NCBI GenBank assembly: GCA_002314755.1
Contig: DCHC01000068.1
Location: 1 to 47,944, forward strand
DNA: 47,944 nt
Source: Faecalibacterium sp. UBA1762
GTDB lineage: Bacteria; Bacillota; Clostridia; Oscillospirales; Ruminococcaceae
Direction: 5' to 3'
A program made the translations under genes and the position numbers. Under the pieces are notes generated by a model. It worked only from the letters and a program-made list of their open reading frames with translations. It was not told the origin of the DNA and made no database searches. How positions within the stretch are numbered: the stretch's first letter is position 1; each line of letters opens with the position of its first letter. Shown one piece after another: positions 8,846-17,940 of the stretch.

Positions 8846-11800
8846 TTAGTCGGCGTCCATAATGGGAATTACCTGTCCGTTCTCATATTTCCACAGGGTT
8901 TGCGCCTTTTTAGAATCTGTCACGCGAATATAAAAGCTTTCTATCTTGCCGGCAGATTTTACCGCGGTGCCGGTCTTCCAGTTGCCTTTTTCCAAAGCGT
9001 ACTCGATTTTAGATACTTTGACTCGTACGGTCTGCGCGGTTATCCGGTATTCGTAGCTTACGCCGGAAGCCTTTTTGCTGTATTGTCTATCTTTGCAACA
9101 CACTTTTTCTTTTACAGATACATTGGTAACGCCGCCATAAGACGGATCTGTCAACCCGCAGATGCATTTGTGTGTTTGCCCATCATAAATATGTGTTTCA
9201 TCTTCTTTGCAGCCGCAGTTGACACAGTACGCCGTATGCTCGCCGTCCCCGTTATGCAGGTAAACCAGGCTATGTTCGGTACTTTCCATCTCTATCACCG
9301 TACGCGCCGCAGTATAATAGCTGCTGACATACAGCTTGCCGCACTTCAGGCTCAGGTAATATTTACCTACACTGCAATGCCTTGCGTTACCGCCTGCTGT
9401 TGCGTACAGACCGCCGTCATATTTCCACACATAGGGTGTATCACTCAGGGTCAGTGCACGGGTGGCAGCATCAAAAGCTACATACTTTTTTTCACTGTTT
9501 TTTAGGGTCCAGCCTGCTTGATCTTTTGCAAAGGTAAAGGTACCGGCATTTTTGCCGTTCAGGTTTAGCTGATGCTTACCGACTGTAGGCACAGTAACCT
9601 TGCTGTAAAAGCAAACATTCAGGTTATCAAAGCTTACCGTAAAAATACAGAATTTTTTGGTAAACAGATGGATCAGATTGTCTTCAATATAAAAAGTATC
9701 CTCTGCGCCGGTGGTTGCATAGGTAAATTGCGTTAACGGGTTCTCATCCCCTTCGTGATAGCGGTACAGTATAACATTTTCTTTGTTTTCACCGTCAAAG
9801 GGAAGGATAACCTCTACAAGATACGGCACCTCCACCAAGCTTTCCGGTGTCATATCTCCGACAACTTTTTCCATTCCGATTTCCAAATAAAGGATGTCCT
9901 TATCCGGATTTGCTTCTTTTATCTCCTCAGCCTGCTGTTGGTCAACTTGTTCCTCCTGTTTCTCTTCCACACTCAAAACGACCCGGATAGTGACCTCTTT
10001 GTTTTCACTTTTAATTTCCTGCGCAATCTCTTCCAAACCGGACGCTGCAATGCCCGTATCACCGGAAAGCTGAATCTGCGCCTCAGTCTGGTTATCCTTA
10101 TCCACAAATACCGTTGTCTCCTCGGTAGTCGTCTCTTTCAAAAGCCACTTTGCAACAATGACGGTATTGTCGGTAATACCTGCATCAAAATCAAAAGCAT
10201 TGCCATCAGTATCAAACCAGCCGACAAATTCGGAGTTTTCACGGGTCGGGTCCTGTTCCGGCCGGGTCGCCTTTGCGTCGCGCAGAACAGTCTGTGCAGC
10301 TTGCTCGGTGCCGCCATCCATTTTAAAGGTCACCTGATATTCCGGGGTCCAGTATAGCTTGCTGTTTTTGTACTCTATGATGTAATGCTCTTTATCGGTG
10401 ACAAAGTTTGCCTTATAATCGGCATCTACTGCCTGACTGAACTCGCCGCCGATTGTCTGATGCAGCGCAAGACCGACCTTCATATTCTGGGTGGGCAGCA
10501 CTGTACTGTCGATTGCAATACGGGAATAGACTGTATGGTTCGAATTGTAACCCAGGAAAAGGTTGCTGTTGCTTTGCGCGCTATCTTGGTTACCGTAAAT
10601 TACAGCGTCACCGCCCAGGGTCATACACGGCGTAGCTGTAGGGGTCATACTGCAGACACCGGCGCCAAACTGGTACTGCCCGGATAAAATTTTGTTACCG
10701 GTAATTTTACCGGCAGTCATCTTTACGGTGGCGTTATCACTAACCAATATGCCCGCGCCATAGGTCCGGAACGCACCCGAAACTTGGTTATCGCAGATTG
10801 AAACGTCCGCACTTTCTATTGAGAGTACGCATTGCCCGGAAATGTTTATACCGCCGCCATAAACATACGACTGTTCCCCGCTTGCGATCGCCGCAGAGTT
10901 CCCGTTGATTGTTGTATTACCGCACAGCGCAATATTGGCAGCAGCGTGTATTCCGCCGCCGCCGACCGTCACCTTTGTGGAAGCTTCACCGCTCATGTAA
11001 ATACGATTCCCGTTAATCACGCTATCCGTAACCGAAAGCTCTACCATACTGCAGTTGCTATTATATCTGATAGCGATTCCGCCGCCGTAAACACTGCCCT
11101 TTATCGCCTGTGCCCGGTTATAGGAAACATCCATGCTGCTGAATTCAGTAATTACACTATTCTTTCCAGATACATAAATACCGCCGCCCTGCGCGCTATA
11201 GCCTTCTGCTGTCGCATCCGCAGTATTAAAAACGACCTTACTGTTTTTTAAAGAAAAAGAACCCTCGTTCAGATAAAGACCGCCACCGTTCGCCCCACCG
11301 ACTGCATTCTCCGCAAGGTTACCTGCAACGCACACATTCTCCACGGTAAACCCATTATTTGCATAAACCGCACCACCTGAAGATGAAGCATTGCCCAGTA
11401 AATTAATATTTTTTAAGGTCAAACTGGTGTTTGCGGCTGCACTGTAGATACAACCGCCTCTGGAAGCCTTGCCGCCGCAGATCACACCGCCCGGTACCGT
11501 GACCACGGTACCCTCTGCCGGAATACTGTTCAGCTCGCTAAGAGCGACAGCACCCTCCGTCTTCTCGGTATAAACTCACAGACCGTTCGCACTGACTTCA
11601 AAGTTATGGGTCGGCTTTGCCTCATTGGTATCCGTTACGGTCAGGCTGCCCTTGTTGGTAATACCGTAACCGTTTAAATCCAAGCGGAAGCCGTTTAAGT
11701 CTAAGGTAAGCTCCATTCCGGCCTTCACAGTGATACCCGCAGTCAGCTGGGCATCCGTTTGCAGCATAATTGTATCACCGGACACCGCCTTTTTCAGGGC

Positions 11801-11974
11801 GCCGACAAGTGTTTTGTAAATCGCCCCGTTTGCATATTCTGCCGAATCATTTGCTGCCTCGCTGTTGACATAAACCGTTGCGCCGGTTTGCGCAAAAGCA
11901 GCAAAGCTGAAAGCAGGTGCCATCGTAAACACCATAGCAACCACCAGCAGCCACGACAATACTCTCTTTTTCAT
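8846..11974 (-). pseudogene. Large secreted beta-helix surface protein with InlB-type repeat, interrupted by in-frame TGA
   Basis: The gene starts at ATG 11974 behind AGGAGGATAGAAAA. A signal peptide, KKRVLSWLLVVAMVFTMAPA, is followed by a pectate-lyase-like beta-helix start. After 132 residues a TGA at 11576-11578 stops the frame. The same frame then runs on (VYTEKTEGAVALSELNSIPA) into 910 further codons, so the full product would be about 1,040 residues. The second part has many short beta-helix turns (SGGAVYANN, GGGIYVSG, GGGINISG). An InlB/Listeria-Bacteroides repeat comes next, from VTFKMDGG to VIVAKW, followed by two Cys-X2-Cys-like pairs (CVNCGC, CICG). No LPXTG motif or membrane anchor is visible at the end. 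A TGG-to-TGA change would explain the stop. GTG 11506 or another internal site could start a short product, but it would lack a signal peptide. Confidence 0.85.
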
Positions 11975-11991
11975 TTTTCTATCCTCCTACT

Positions 11992-12019
11992 CAGTTCAGT
12001 GGCTTTGCGCGCACTGAGT
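11992..12019 (-). other. Small inverted repeat in front of the surface-protein ribosome site
   Basis: ACTCAGT and ACTGAGT pair over seven bases around a 14-base loop between the VanZ-like gene and the AGGAGG of the surface-protein gene. It may occlude or protect the ribosome site in the mRNA. There is no U-tract, so it is not a clear terminator. Confidence 0.35.
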
Positions 12020-12045
12020 GTTTTCTATTTTACAGCGGTCTCGAC

Positions 12046-12648
12046 CTATTTTTCCACAAGGACCTTATCTTTTTGTTTCGGTGTAAAGATATCCGGGTGC
12101 AGCAGCCCGCAAAGCAGCATTCCCAAAAATCCGCCTGCCACATACAGCACCAAGTCCTCTCCGCACAGGGTCCCTTTTGCGGCAGCATACTGCACCAGCT
12201 CGATCGCCAGGCTAAAGCCTGCCAAAATGAGCAGCCGCTTTACGGCTGCCAGCTGCGCTGTTGCTCTGCGCAGCAAATAGCCGAACGGGATAAACAGTGT
12301 CAGCTCTAAAAAATAGATCAACAGCTCAAAGGTATGCTTGGTAATATTTCGGTTGACTGTTTCAAACAGTGCAACAAACCTTACAACCCTTGTCTCGGAT
12401 TCTTTACTGATAATCAGCAAGCAGACAATTGCCAAAGCGTATGTAATCACCGCCGCAATTCTGTACCGATCCTTGTTTTTCCCCGATACAACTGCAGATA
12501 TCAAGAGCAAAATAAGTGCGACCGCAGCCAGCAAAACGCCCACCGTAGCAGCCGGATTATGCAGTATCTTATTCTGTAAGAAATTCATTCCCTTTTCCCA
12601 GTGGTCATTTTGCGGCGCATACCAGCGCAATGCTGCTATTTGTACCAT
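12046..12648 (-). CDS. VanZ-like family membrane protein
   Basis: About 200 residues with four or five hydrophobic helices. The VanZ-like signature is spread over the C-terminal half: LFIPFGYLLRRA, then SLAIELVQY, then EDLVLYVAGGFLGMLL. VanZ proteins lower teicoplanin binding in resistance operons. Most homologs, including those in EPS and cell-wall loci, have no proven role. ATG 12648, with AGGAGAG about 11-13 bases upstream, is preferred. An open frame from 12690 would overlap the preceding acyltransferase remnant by 26 bases. The gene ends with TAG, one of only two intact genes here that do. Confidence 0.82.
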   Translation of the reverse strand: MVQIAALRWYAPQNDHWEKGMNFLQNKILHNPAATVGVLLAAVALILLLISAVVSGKNKDRYRIAAVITYALAIVCLLIISKESETRVVRFVALFETVNRNITKHTFELLIYFLELTLFIPFGYLLRRATAQLAAVKRLLILAGFSLAIELVQYAAAKGTLCGEDLVLYVAGGFLGMLLCGLLHPDIFTPKQKDKVLVEK

Positions 12649-12664
12649 TTTGTTAACTTCTCTC

Positions 12665-12997
12665 CTATATTTGCTTTCTGCAACAGACATTTCTCAACAT
12701 CAGATAAATCACATCATGATTGACGAATGTAACATCCGCTGCAATCACCACATTATTATGCAGCCGGATACACTTGGGATCATTGGGTAACTTTCTGGGT
12801 TGAAAAAAACAATTTTCGCCCATACAATCGAAAACATCGTGCTTTTCCAAGAAAGCTGTTCTTCCCGTTTGAAAAGGGATGCAGTAAAAATACGCTTTTC
12901 GGACCAGTTCTCTCAACCATTTTATTTTCAAAGTCGTCAACCCCGGTACCTCTAATTCATCGCAATAATACAACCCCCGCATTTTTACCCGATGCAT
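12665..12997 (-). pseudogene. Left-handed beta-helix acyltransferase, N-terminal remnant
   Basis: 110 residues ending shortly after the first hexapeptide turns, at NVVIAADVTFVNHDVIYLMLRN. The block IRLHNNVVIAADVTFVNHDV matches sugar O-acetyltransferases of EPS loci, which usually go on for another 70-90 residues of hexapeptide repeats and a VxGxPAKxI end. Here the frame stops after CCRKQI and the VanZ-like gene begins at once, with no acyltransferase-like sequence in the other frames. A deletion probably removed the catalytic C-terminus. The conserved HD-type histidine is still present. It is the first gene after the promoter at 13062-13089. The start is unclear: ATG 12997 or 12982, neither with a good ribosome site. 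Confidence 0.7.
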
Positions 12998-13061
12998 TGG
13001 GATGTTTCAGTTTCAACAGAATTCAAGTTGTTTTCCTTTAAAATACAATCTTTCATCTTGC

Positions 13062-13100
13062 ATTATACTATATCTATCGCAAATGTCAACATCAATGTTG
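13062..13100 (-). promoter_or_regulatory. Consensus sigma-A promoter with palindromic operator for the EPS locus
   Basis: On the minus strand TTGACA (13084-13089) and TATAAT (13062-13067) are separated by 16 bases, both hexamers perfect. A 6-2-6 palindrome, CAACAT-N2-ATGTTG (13087-13100), overlaps the first three bases of the -35 box and looks like a repressor site. No other promoter of this quality is seen between here and the end of the EPS genes at base 1. Confidence 0.8.
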
Positions 13101-13221
13101 GTTCTTTTATTATTCATTACAGTTTCATTACATTTTTTTCAAAAAGAGATAGCATTATCCCGTCTGGCGCTGCCCATATATCTTTTGCAGCCGTCACAAT
13201 ATTCCCATGCCGGGGCAGCGT

Positions 13222-14532
13222 TCAATCGCACGATTTACCCTCGGCAGCTTTCGCCTCCACCGTGGCAGGGGTTCCCTCCCCTGCTATTTTGCGGCGCAGA
13301 ATACTCATAGGCGGCACCTCTTGGGCGATGGGCAGATGAAAGTTCATCATGGCGTGGGGGGTGGCCTCGATGGCCTCTCCTTGATCATCTGTCAACCAGG
13401 TCACCTCTGTTTCAAACACTTCGCCGCCAGGGGTCAGTACCTCCAGGATATCCCCTACAAAAATCTTTCCGCGCTGAGTACACAGGGCAACGCCCTCATC
13501 CCAATTATCCACCGTGGCCATCACATCCCATTCCCTCATATAGCTGGATGCCCGCTGGTTTTGTCTGGCGCCGTCTCTGCCAAGATAAAAGCCGGTGCTG
13601 TACCTGCGGTGACTGGTGCGGGTCAGCTCGGTCAGGGTCTGCTCCGGGCAAAGGTAACCAGAGGGATCTGCCATAAATGCATCCAGCGCACGGCGATAGG
13701 CGGCTGTCACACTGGCGGTATAGTAGAAGCTTTTTGCCCTGCCCTCAATTTTTAAGCTGTCAATGCCCGCATCGCACAGAGCATTGATAAAAGGCGCAGT
13801 ACACAGGTCATCCGCGCTCATAAGATAAGCGCTGTCCCAATCGGCGGCAAGGGGCTCCGCATCCGCACTGTTGCCCTCGCACAGGGTAAAAGGCGCCTGC
13901 TGGGTGCCGGAGGGGCGGATATCCCACTGCCAGCGGCAGGGCTGTGCACACTGGCCGCGGTTAGAATCCCGTCCGGTCAAATAGGTGCTCAGCAAGCATC
14001 TGCCCGAAAAGCTGACACACATTGCCCCGTGGACAAATGCCTCCAGCTCCAGCTCTTTGGGGGTTTTGGCGCGCAGCACCGCAATATCCTCCAAAGAAAG
14101 CTCCCGTGCCAGCACCACACGGGAAGCGCCCATTTCATAGGCTGCCGTGGCTGCCGCATAGTTGACAATGCCTGCCTGGGTGGAAAAATGGACCGCCACC
14201 TTTGGGGCAATAGCCTTGACGGTGCGCAGCACCCCCAAATCTGCCAGGATAAAGGCGTCCACCCCTGCATCCGCGCAGCTTTTTACCAGCTCCGGCAGGG
14301 TATCCATCTCCTCATTGGTGGGCACCGTATTCAGCGTCAAGTAAACCTTGCGTCCCAAACTATGGGCAAACCGAACACCGGCGCACAACTGGTCGTTATC
14401 AAAGTTTTTGGCACCGCTGCGCATACCGCAGCTTTTTGCACCTAAATATACTGCATCTGCGCCATAGGCAATGGCATAGTGCAGCGCCTCCGTATCCCCC
14501 GCAGGGGAAAGCAGCTCGGGTCTTTCCAGCAT
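13222..14532 (-). CDS. U32 peptidase-family protein (tRNA/rRNA hydroxylation type, YrrO/TrhP-like)
   Basis: About 436 residues, the size of the short U32 proteins such as YrrO. The N-terminus reads PELLSPAGDTEALHYAIAYGADAVYLG. The U32 signature LEAFVHGAMCVSFSGRC lies near residues 165-181, with SNRGQCAQPCRW near 192-203 supplying conserved cysteines. Members of this family were first called collagenase-like peptidases. TrhP and RlhA members are now linked to prephenate-dependent hydroxylation of tRNA uridine or 23S rRNA cytidine. ATG 14532 with AGGAAGATCAAG in front is preferred over an open frame from 14571 that would overlap mltG. The gene lies 17 bases after mltG, an order also found around mltG and yrrO in other Firmicutes. 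Confidence 0.87.
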   Translation of the reverse strand: MLERPELLSPAGDTEALHYAIAYGADAVYLGAKSCGMRSGAKNFDNDQLCAGVRFAHSLGRKVYLTLNTVPTNEEMDTLPELVKSCADAGVDAFILADLGVLRTVKAIAPKVAVHFSTQAGIVNYAAATAAYEMGASRVVLARELSLEDIAVLRAKTPKELELEAFVHGAMCVSFSGRCLLSTYLTGRDSNRGQCAQPCRWQWDIRPSGTQQAPFTLCEGNSADAEPLAADWDSAYLMSADDLCTAPFINALCDAGIDSLKIEGRAKSFYYTASVTAAYRRALDAFMADPSGYLCPEQTLTELTRTSHRRYSTGFYLGRDGARQNQRASSYMREWDVMATVDNWDEGVALCTQRGKIFVGDILEVLTPGGEVFETEVTWLTDDQGEAIEATPHAMMNFHLPIAQEVPPMSILRRKIAGEGTPATVEAKAAEGKSCD

Positions 14533-14549
14533 CTTGATCTTCCTTTGTA

Positions 14550-15641
14550 TCAATCGTAAACATAACCGCACTTACGGCAGTTGGCGTAATGTTCCTCCAA
14601 TGTGACAGCGTAGTAGTAGTTACCGTCAGAATCCGTCACAAAATAGTAGTAATCGGTATCCGCCGGAAAAGCAGCCGCCCGCATAGCGTCTCTGCCGGGG
14701 CAGGAGATGGGTCCCGCCGGCAAGCCTGCGACCGCATAGGTATCATACGCCTCTGCCATACCCTCAGGGATATAATTCCAACCGCCGTAATAGGGTGCCA
14801 TCCAGTTGTTGACATAGTTGTTATCTGCGTCATCCCGAATATAGCTGGAGGCATTGCTTTGCAGCAGATAATCATCTGCCAGGCGATTGTGGAACACGCT
14901 GGAAACCAGCTCGTTCTGGCTGTTACCGGCCTCCTCCTGAACCATGCTGCCCAAAACCACCATCTGGTCCAACGTCATACCGGCGCTGTCCAGCTGGTCC
15001 AGCAGCTCTTGGTCAGAGATGAAATTGTTGAATTCGCTGTAGAACCGGTCGACCAGCTCGTAGACGGTGGAATCGTTATAGAAATTGTAGGTATCCGGCA
15101 GCAGATAGCCCTCGGCTTTCATAAACCGGTTCTCAGTGGGGATGGCAGACCACCACCAGTACTGGCTGAAATCTCCGTTATTTGCCACCTCTAAAAATTC
15201 CTCTGCGGTGCAAAGACCGGTAGATTCCGCCACGATCTCCGCCACCTTGATAGCAGTACTGCCCTCCGGTACGGTAGCCCACAAATCGGCGACCCGCCCC
15301 TGCGAGGTGGTCAGAATCTCCATGATCTCCTCATAGGTCATGGTATTGTTCAAGGTAAAGGTACCGACCTGAATGGAAGAACCTGTCCCGGTCTCTTTTA
15401 TGTAATCGTACAGGTGCTGGTTATAGGTGATAATTCCCATTTCTTTCAGCTCATCGCAGATGGCACGGGGCATATCGTAGCTTTCGATCTCGATCTTGGC
15501 CTCCAGATATTCTCCTCTGCCCTGACCGATCTCATCCCTGGAAAAGCCTTTCTTTAGTTTTAGAATATATCCGCCAACCAACAGAACCGGGATCAGCAGG
15601 ATGACCAGGATGATGATCCATTTTCTCAGCGTCTTATTCAT
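14550..15641 (-). CDS. mltG: Endolytic murein transglycosylase MltG
   Basis: 363 residues. A short cytoplasmic N-terminus and one membrane helix (IILVILLIPVLLVGGYIL) are followed by the MltG/YceG outside domain. The catalytic region reads MVQEEAGN near residue 231, with the expected glutamate. Further family blocks are VFHNRLADDYLLQS near 245-258, AGLPAGPISCPG near 304-315, DYYYFVTDSDG and TLEEHYANC at the end. MltG cuts nascent glycan strands and helps set their length. The start is ATG at 15641 behind AAAGGA at about 12 bases. It probably forms an operon with the downstream U32 gene. Confidence 0.92.
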   Translation of the reverse strand: MNKTLRKWIIILVILLIPVLLVGGYILKLKKGFSRDEIGQGRGEYLEAKIEIESYDMPRAICDELKEMGIITYNQHLYDYIKETGTGSSIQVGTFTLNNTMTYEEIMEILTTSQGRVADLWATVPEGSTAIKVAEIVAESTGLCTAEEFLEVANNGDFSQYWWWSAIPTENRFMKAEGYLLPDTYNFYNDSTVYELVDRFYSEFNNFISDQELLDQLDSAGMTLDQMVVLGSMVQEEAGNSQNELVSSVFHNRLADDYLLQSNASSYIRDDADNNYVNNWMAPYYGGWNYIPEGMAEAYDTYAVAGLPAGPISCPGRDAMRAAAFPADTDYYYFVTDSDGNYYYAVTLEEHYANCRKCGYVYD

Positions 15642-15749
15642 ACAAATACCATTTCCTTTCCGGGTCCGGTTTTCGGACCTGTTGCGTTATTTTCGCATTC
15701 TGTCATTTTCGCAGTCGATTCATCCGCTTTCCGAAATATCCTTTTGGGG

Positions 15750-16307
15750 TCACCAGTCTGTATGCAAAGACTGTTTCAGCGCTGCGGCCTTTTCTGCTCC
15801 ACACAGGGCGCGGACAATCTCTACCGCAAAGCTGCCTGCCACACCGGCACTGCGCCCGGTAATCAAGCGGGCTTCCGGCTGTACTTCTACCGCCGCTGCG
15901 GTATACTGTACCCCCGCCGGAAAGCTTTTCTCCCACCCGGGGAAACAGGTTGCCTTACCGCAATGCAAAAATCCCTGTTCCGCCAAAATGGAAGGGGCAG
16001 CACAGATCGCCGCCAGCCATGCGCCCGCAGCATACTGTGTCCGCAGCAGCTGGGCCACCGCCGGCTCCGCCGCCAGATTGGGTACACCGGGCACCCCGCC
16101 CGGAAGAATTACCGCCTGAACCTGCCCGTCAAACAATGTCGATGGCTGCAGTTCCTGTTCTGCGGTCACGGTGATTCCGTGGTTGCCGGTAATAAATCTT
16201 CCCCCGATCCCCAGGGTTTTTACGGACAAACCTGCCCTGCGCAGATAATCCACCTGCGTCAGCGCTTCGATCTCTTCAAATCCTTCTGCCAACAGTACCA
16301 GTACCAT
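15750..16307 (-). CDS. DJ-1/PfpI family protein (YajL/ThiJ-like)
   Basis: About 185 residues in the DJ-1 fold. It begins MVLVLLAEGFEEIEAL, where the second glutamate of EGFEE is the acidic partner of the active-site cysteine. The nucleophile elbow is AAICAAPSILAE near residues 97-108, with the reactive cysteine in AIC-A-AP. GGVPG at about 71-75 and the C-terminal TGRSAG match YajL-type members. These act as chaperone or deglycase-like stress proteins, and their in vivo reaction is disputed. ATG 16307 with AAGGAAGGG nine bases upstream is preferred. An ATG at 16340 overlaps the stop of the preceding gene and would add 11 lysine-rich residues. Confidence 0.88.
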   Translation of the reverse strand: MVLVLLAEGFEEIEALTQVDYLRRAGLSVKTLGIGGRFITGNHGITVTAEQELQPSTLFDGQVQAVILPGGVPGVPNLAAEPAVAQLLRTQYAAGAWLAAICAAPSILAEQGFLHCGKATCFPGWEKSFPAGVQYTAAAVEVQPEARLITGRSAGVAGSFAVEIVRALCGAEKAAALKQSLHTDW

Positions 16308-16336
16308 ATCCTTTTGCCCTTCCTTTTCCTTTTTCG

Positions 16337-17191
16337 TCATCCGTCAAAAACGCCGTAGCTTTCCAGCATCAAACCCATATATCCCACCGGCATCTTTCCG
16401 CCGTTCAGGGTGCATACCATACCGTATGGGCTGTAACTGCCGCTGCCGAACCACAAAAGAGCCTCATCTCCGGCAAAAATAATCGCCTGGCTGCAGCCGG
16501 TCTTTTCCCGGCAAGCCTGCAATAGTTTTTGCACCGACTGTTCATCCTGCGCAAACAACTCGTCAAATACCAATGTGTCCCCGTTTTTCCGAAAAAATCC
16601 GTACCCGCCCTCTACCTGTACCGAGCTTCCGCCGCAGGAATAGTAATCGGTCATCACTGCGGCGAGTGATTTTGCTTCCAACTGCACGCAGGGAATCTTG
16701 CTGCATTTTTTACGCAGCTGCAAAAGCAAGGGCAGTGTCACACTGTCAAATTCCGCTACTGCCAACAGGTTCCGTCGGATAGGCAGAGTATATCTGCGGC
16801 GCGAAAAGGCCGGAACAAACCCCATTTTTTCATAAAAATCAAACAACTGTGGGTTTGCCGGTATCAAACAAAGAAAGCTCCATTTTCGGTGCGGTGCAGC
16901 AACTATCTTGATGTGCTGGATCAGCGCATGCATACTGCCCCGATTACGGGCATCTCCGCGTGTACCCAGCGCATACAGATAAGCTCCCTCCCGGTCTGCA
17001 AAGGTGACCGGAACCGTCAGTGCCATACTGACAACCCGATCGCCCTGCACCGATACCCAGATATTCCGCAGATCGGTAAACTGCTGCAAAATCAGTCGGG
17101 CATCCGCTTCACTGTCCCCAAAGCACTCCTGCTCCAGCGCAATCAGCGTGGGTAACTCCTCCGGTTGCACTGTACGAATCTCATATTCCAT
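16337..17191 (-). CDS. GNAT-family N-acetyltransferase
   Basis: 284 residues. The N-terminal half is a GNAT domain. It begins YEIRTVQPEELPTLIALEQECFG, has the central strand AYLYALGTRGDARNRGSMHALIQHI (an acetyl-CoA pyrophosphate loop of the R-x-x-G/A type) and ends FDFYEKMGFVPA. The C-terminal half has no clear motif but resembles the second lobe of Eis-like or fused GNAT proteins. The substrate is unknown. The start is ATG at 17191 with AAGGAATG upstream. It follows tmk by 40 bases and its TGA overlaps the longest possible DJ-1 frame, so the three genes are likely cotranscribed. Confidence 0.8.
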   Translation of the reverse strand: MEYEIRTVQPEELPTLIALEQECFGDSEADARLILQQFTDLRNIWVSVQGDRVVSMALTVPVTFADREGAYLYALGTRGDARNRGSMHALIQHIKIVAAPHRKWSFLCLIPANPQLFDFYEKMGFVPAFSRRRYTLPIRRNLLAVAEFDSVTLPLLLQLRKKCSKIPCVQLEAKSLAAVMTDYYSCGGSSVQVEGGYGFFRKNGDTLVFDELFAQDEQSVQKLLQACREKTGCSQAIIFAGDEALLWFGSGSYSPYGMVCTLNGGKMPVGYMGLMLESYGVFDG

Positions 17192-17231
17192 TTTTTATTT
17201 CATTCCTTCTTCCGCAAAAAGGCCATCATTT

Positions 17232-17897
17232 TTACAAAAGCGTTTGTACCCTTTGCAGAATTTCCTCGTGAATCTCTTCTACTGAACGGGGATTTGACCC
17301 GTCATCGCAGCGGATGTGCTGCCAGCCCAGCTTTTGGGTGCAGTACAGTGCCGCCTCCCGGCTGCGGGCGAGGTAGGTAAGGTCTTTCTCATGGATATCC
17401 CTGCGCTGCTCCTGGCCTTCGTACCGGTGGGTCAATAGCTTTTGACTGACAGATGGATCCATCTCCAAAAAGAAAACCCCATCCGGCGCGGGCAAGCCCA
17501 TCTTTCCGTATTCAAAATCAAAAAGCCACGCCAAAAAGCCGTCCCACTCTTCTCTGGGCAGCTTACTGCACTGATGTACCGCATTTGCTGTGGTATATCT
17601 GTCCGCAAGGATCAAGCCACCCTGCTCGTAAAATTGCTGCCAATCCTGTCGGTAAGCAGCAAAACGGTCCACCGCAAAAAAAGCAGACGCTGCGTATGCG
17701 TTTACATCCCCCGGTTTTTCCCCAAACTGGCCGGATAAATACATGCGAACGGGTGCGCTTGCCTGACTGTCATACCGCGGAAAAGAAACCGTGCGCACCC
17801 GTAACCCGCACCGGGTAAGCGCTTCTCCCAGCAATTTGGTTTGGGTCGCTTTACCGGAACCGTCCAGGCCATCAATCGTTATCAGCTTTCCTCTCAT
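17232..17897 (-). CDS. tmk: Thymidylate kinase
   Basis: 221 residues. The P-loop reads LITIDGLDGSGKATQTKLL near residues 5-23. The DRY-type substrate motif is ILADRYTTANAVHQ near 95-108, and a lid region HRYEGQEQRRDIHEKD lies near 157-172. The enzyme phosphorylates dTMP to dTDP in the cytoplasm. GKAT in place of the more common GKST in the P-loop is seen in a clostridial subgroup. The start is ATG at 17897 with a short GAAGAG site. It lies 43 bases after pcrA and in the same direction, so it may share that promoter. Confidence 0.92.
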   Translation of the reverse strand: MRGKLITIDGLDGSGKATQTKLLGEALTRCGLRVRTVSFPRYDSQASAPVRMYLSGQFGEKPGDVNAYAASAFFAVDRFAAYRQDWQQFYEQGGLILADRYTTANAVHQCSKLPREEWDGFLAWLFDFEYGKMGLPAPDGVFFLEMDPSVSQKLLTHRYEGQEQRRDIHEKDLTYLARSREAALYCTQKLGWQHIRCDDGSNPRSVEEIHEEILQRVQTLL

Positions 17898-17940
17898 AGC
17901 TCTTCGTCCTTTGTTTTTGCTGTGCCGGGCAAACCCTGCT

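Noticed and set aside
9755..10357. 200-codon plus-strand open frame opposite the surface protein
   Set aside because: The minus strand encodes the InlB-type repeat and neighbouring domain here. The plus-strand product is Phe/Leu-rich with no motif.
14589..15194. 201-codon plus-strand open frame opposite mltG
   Set aside because: mltG motifs lie on the minus strand throughout. This frame is a shadow.
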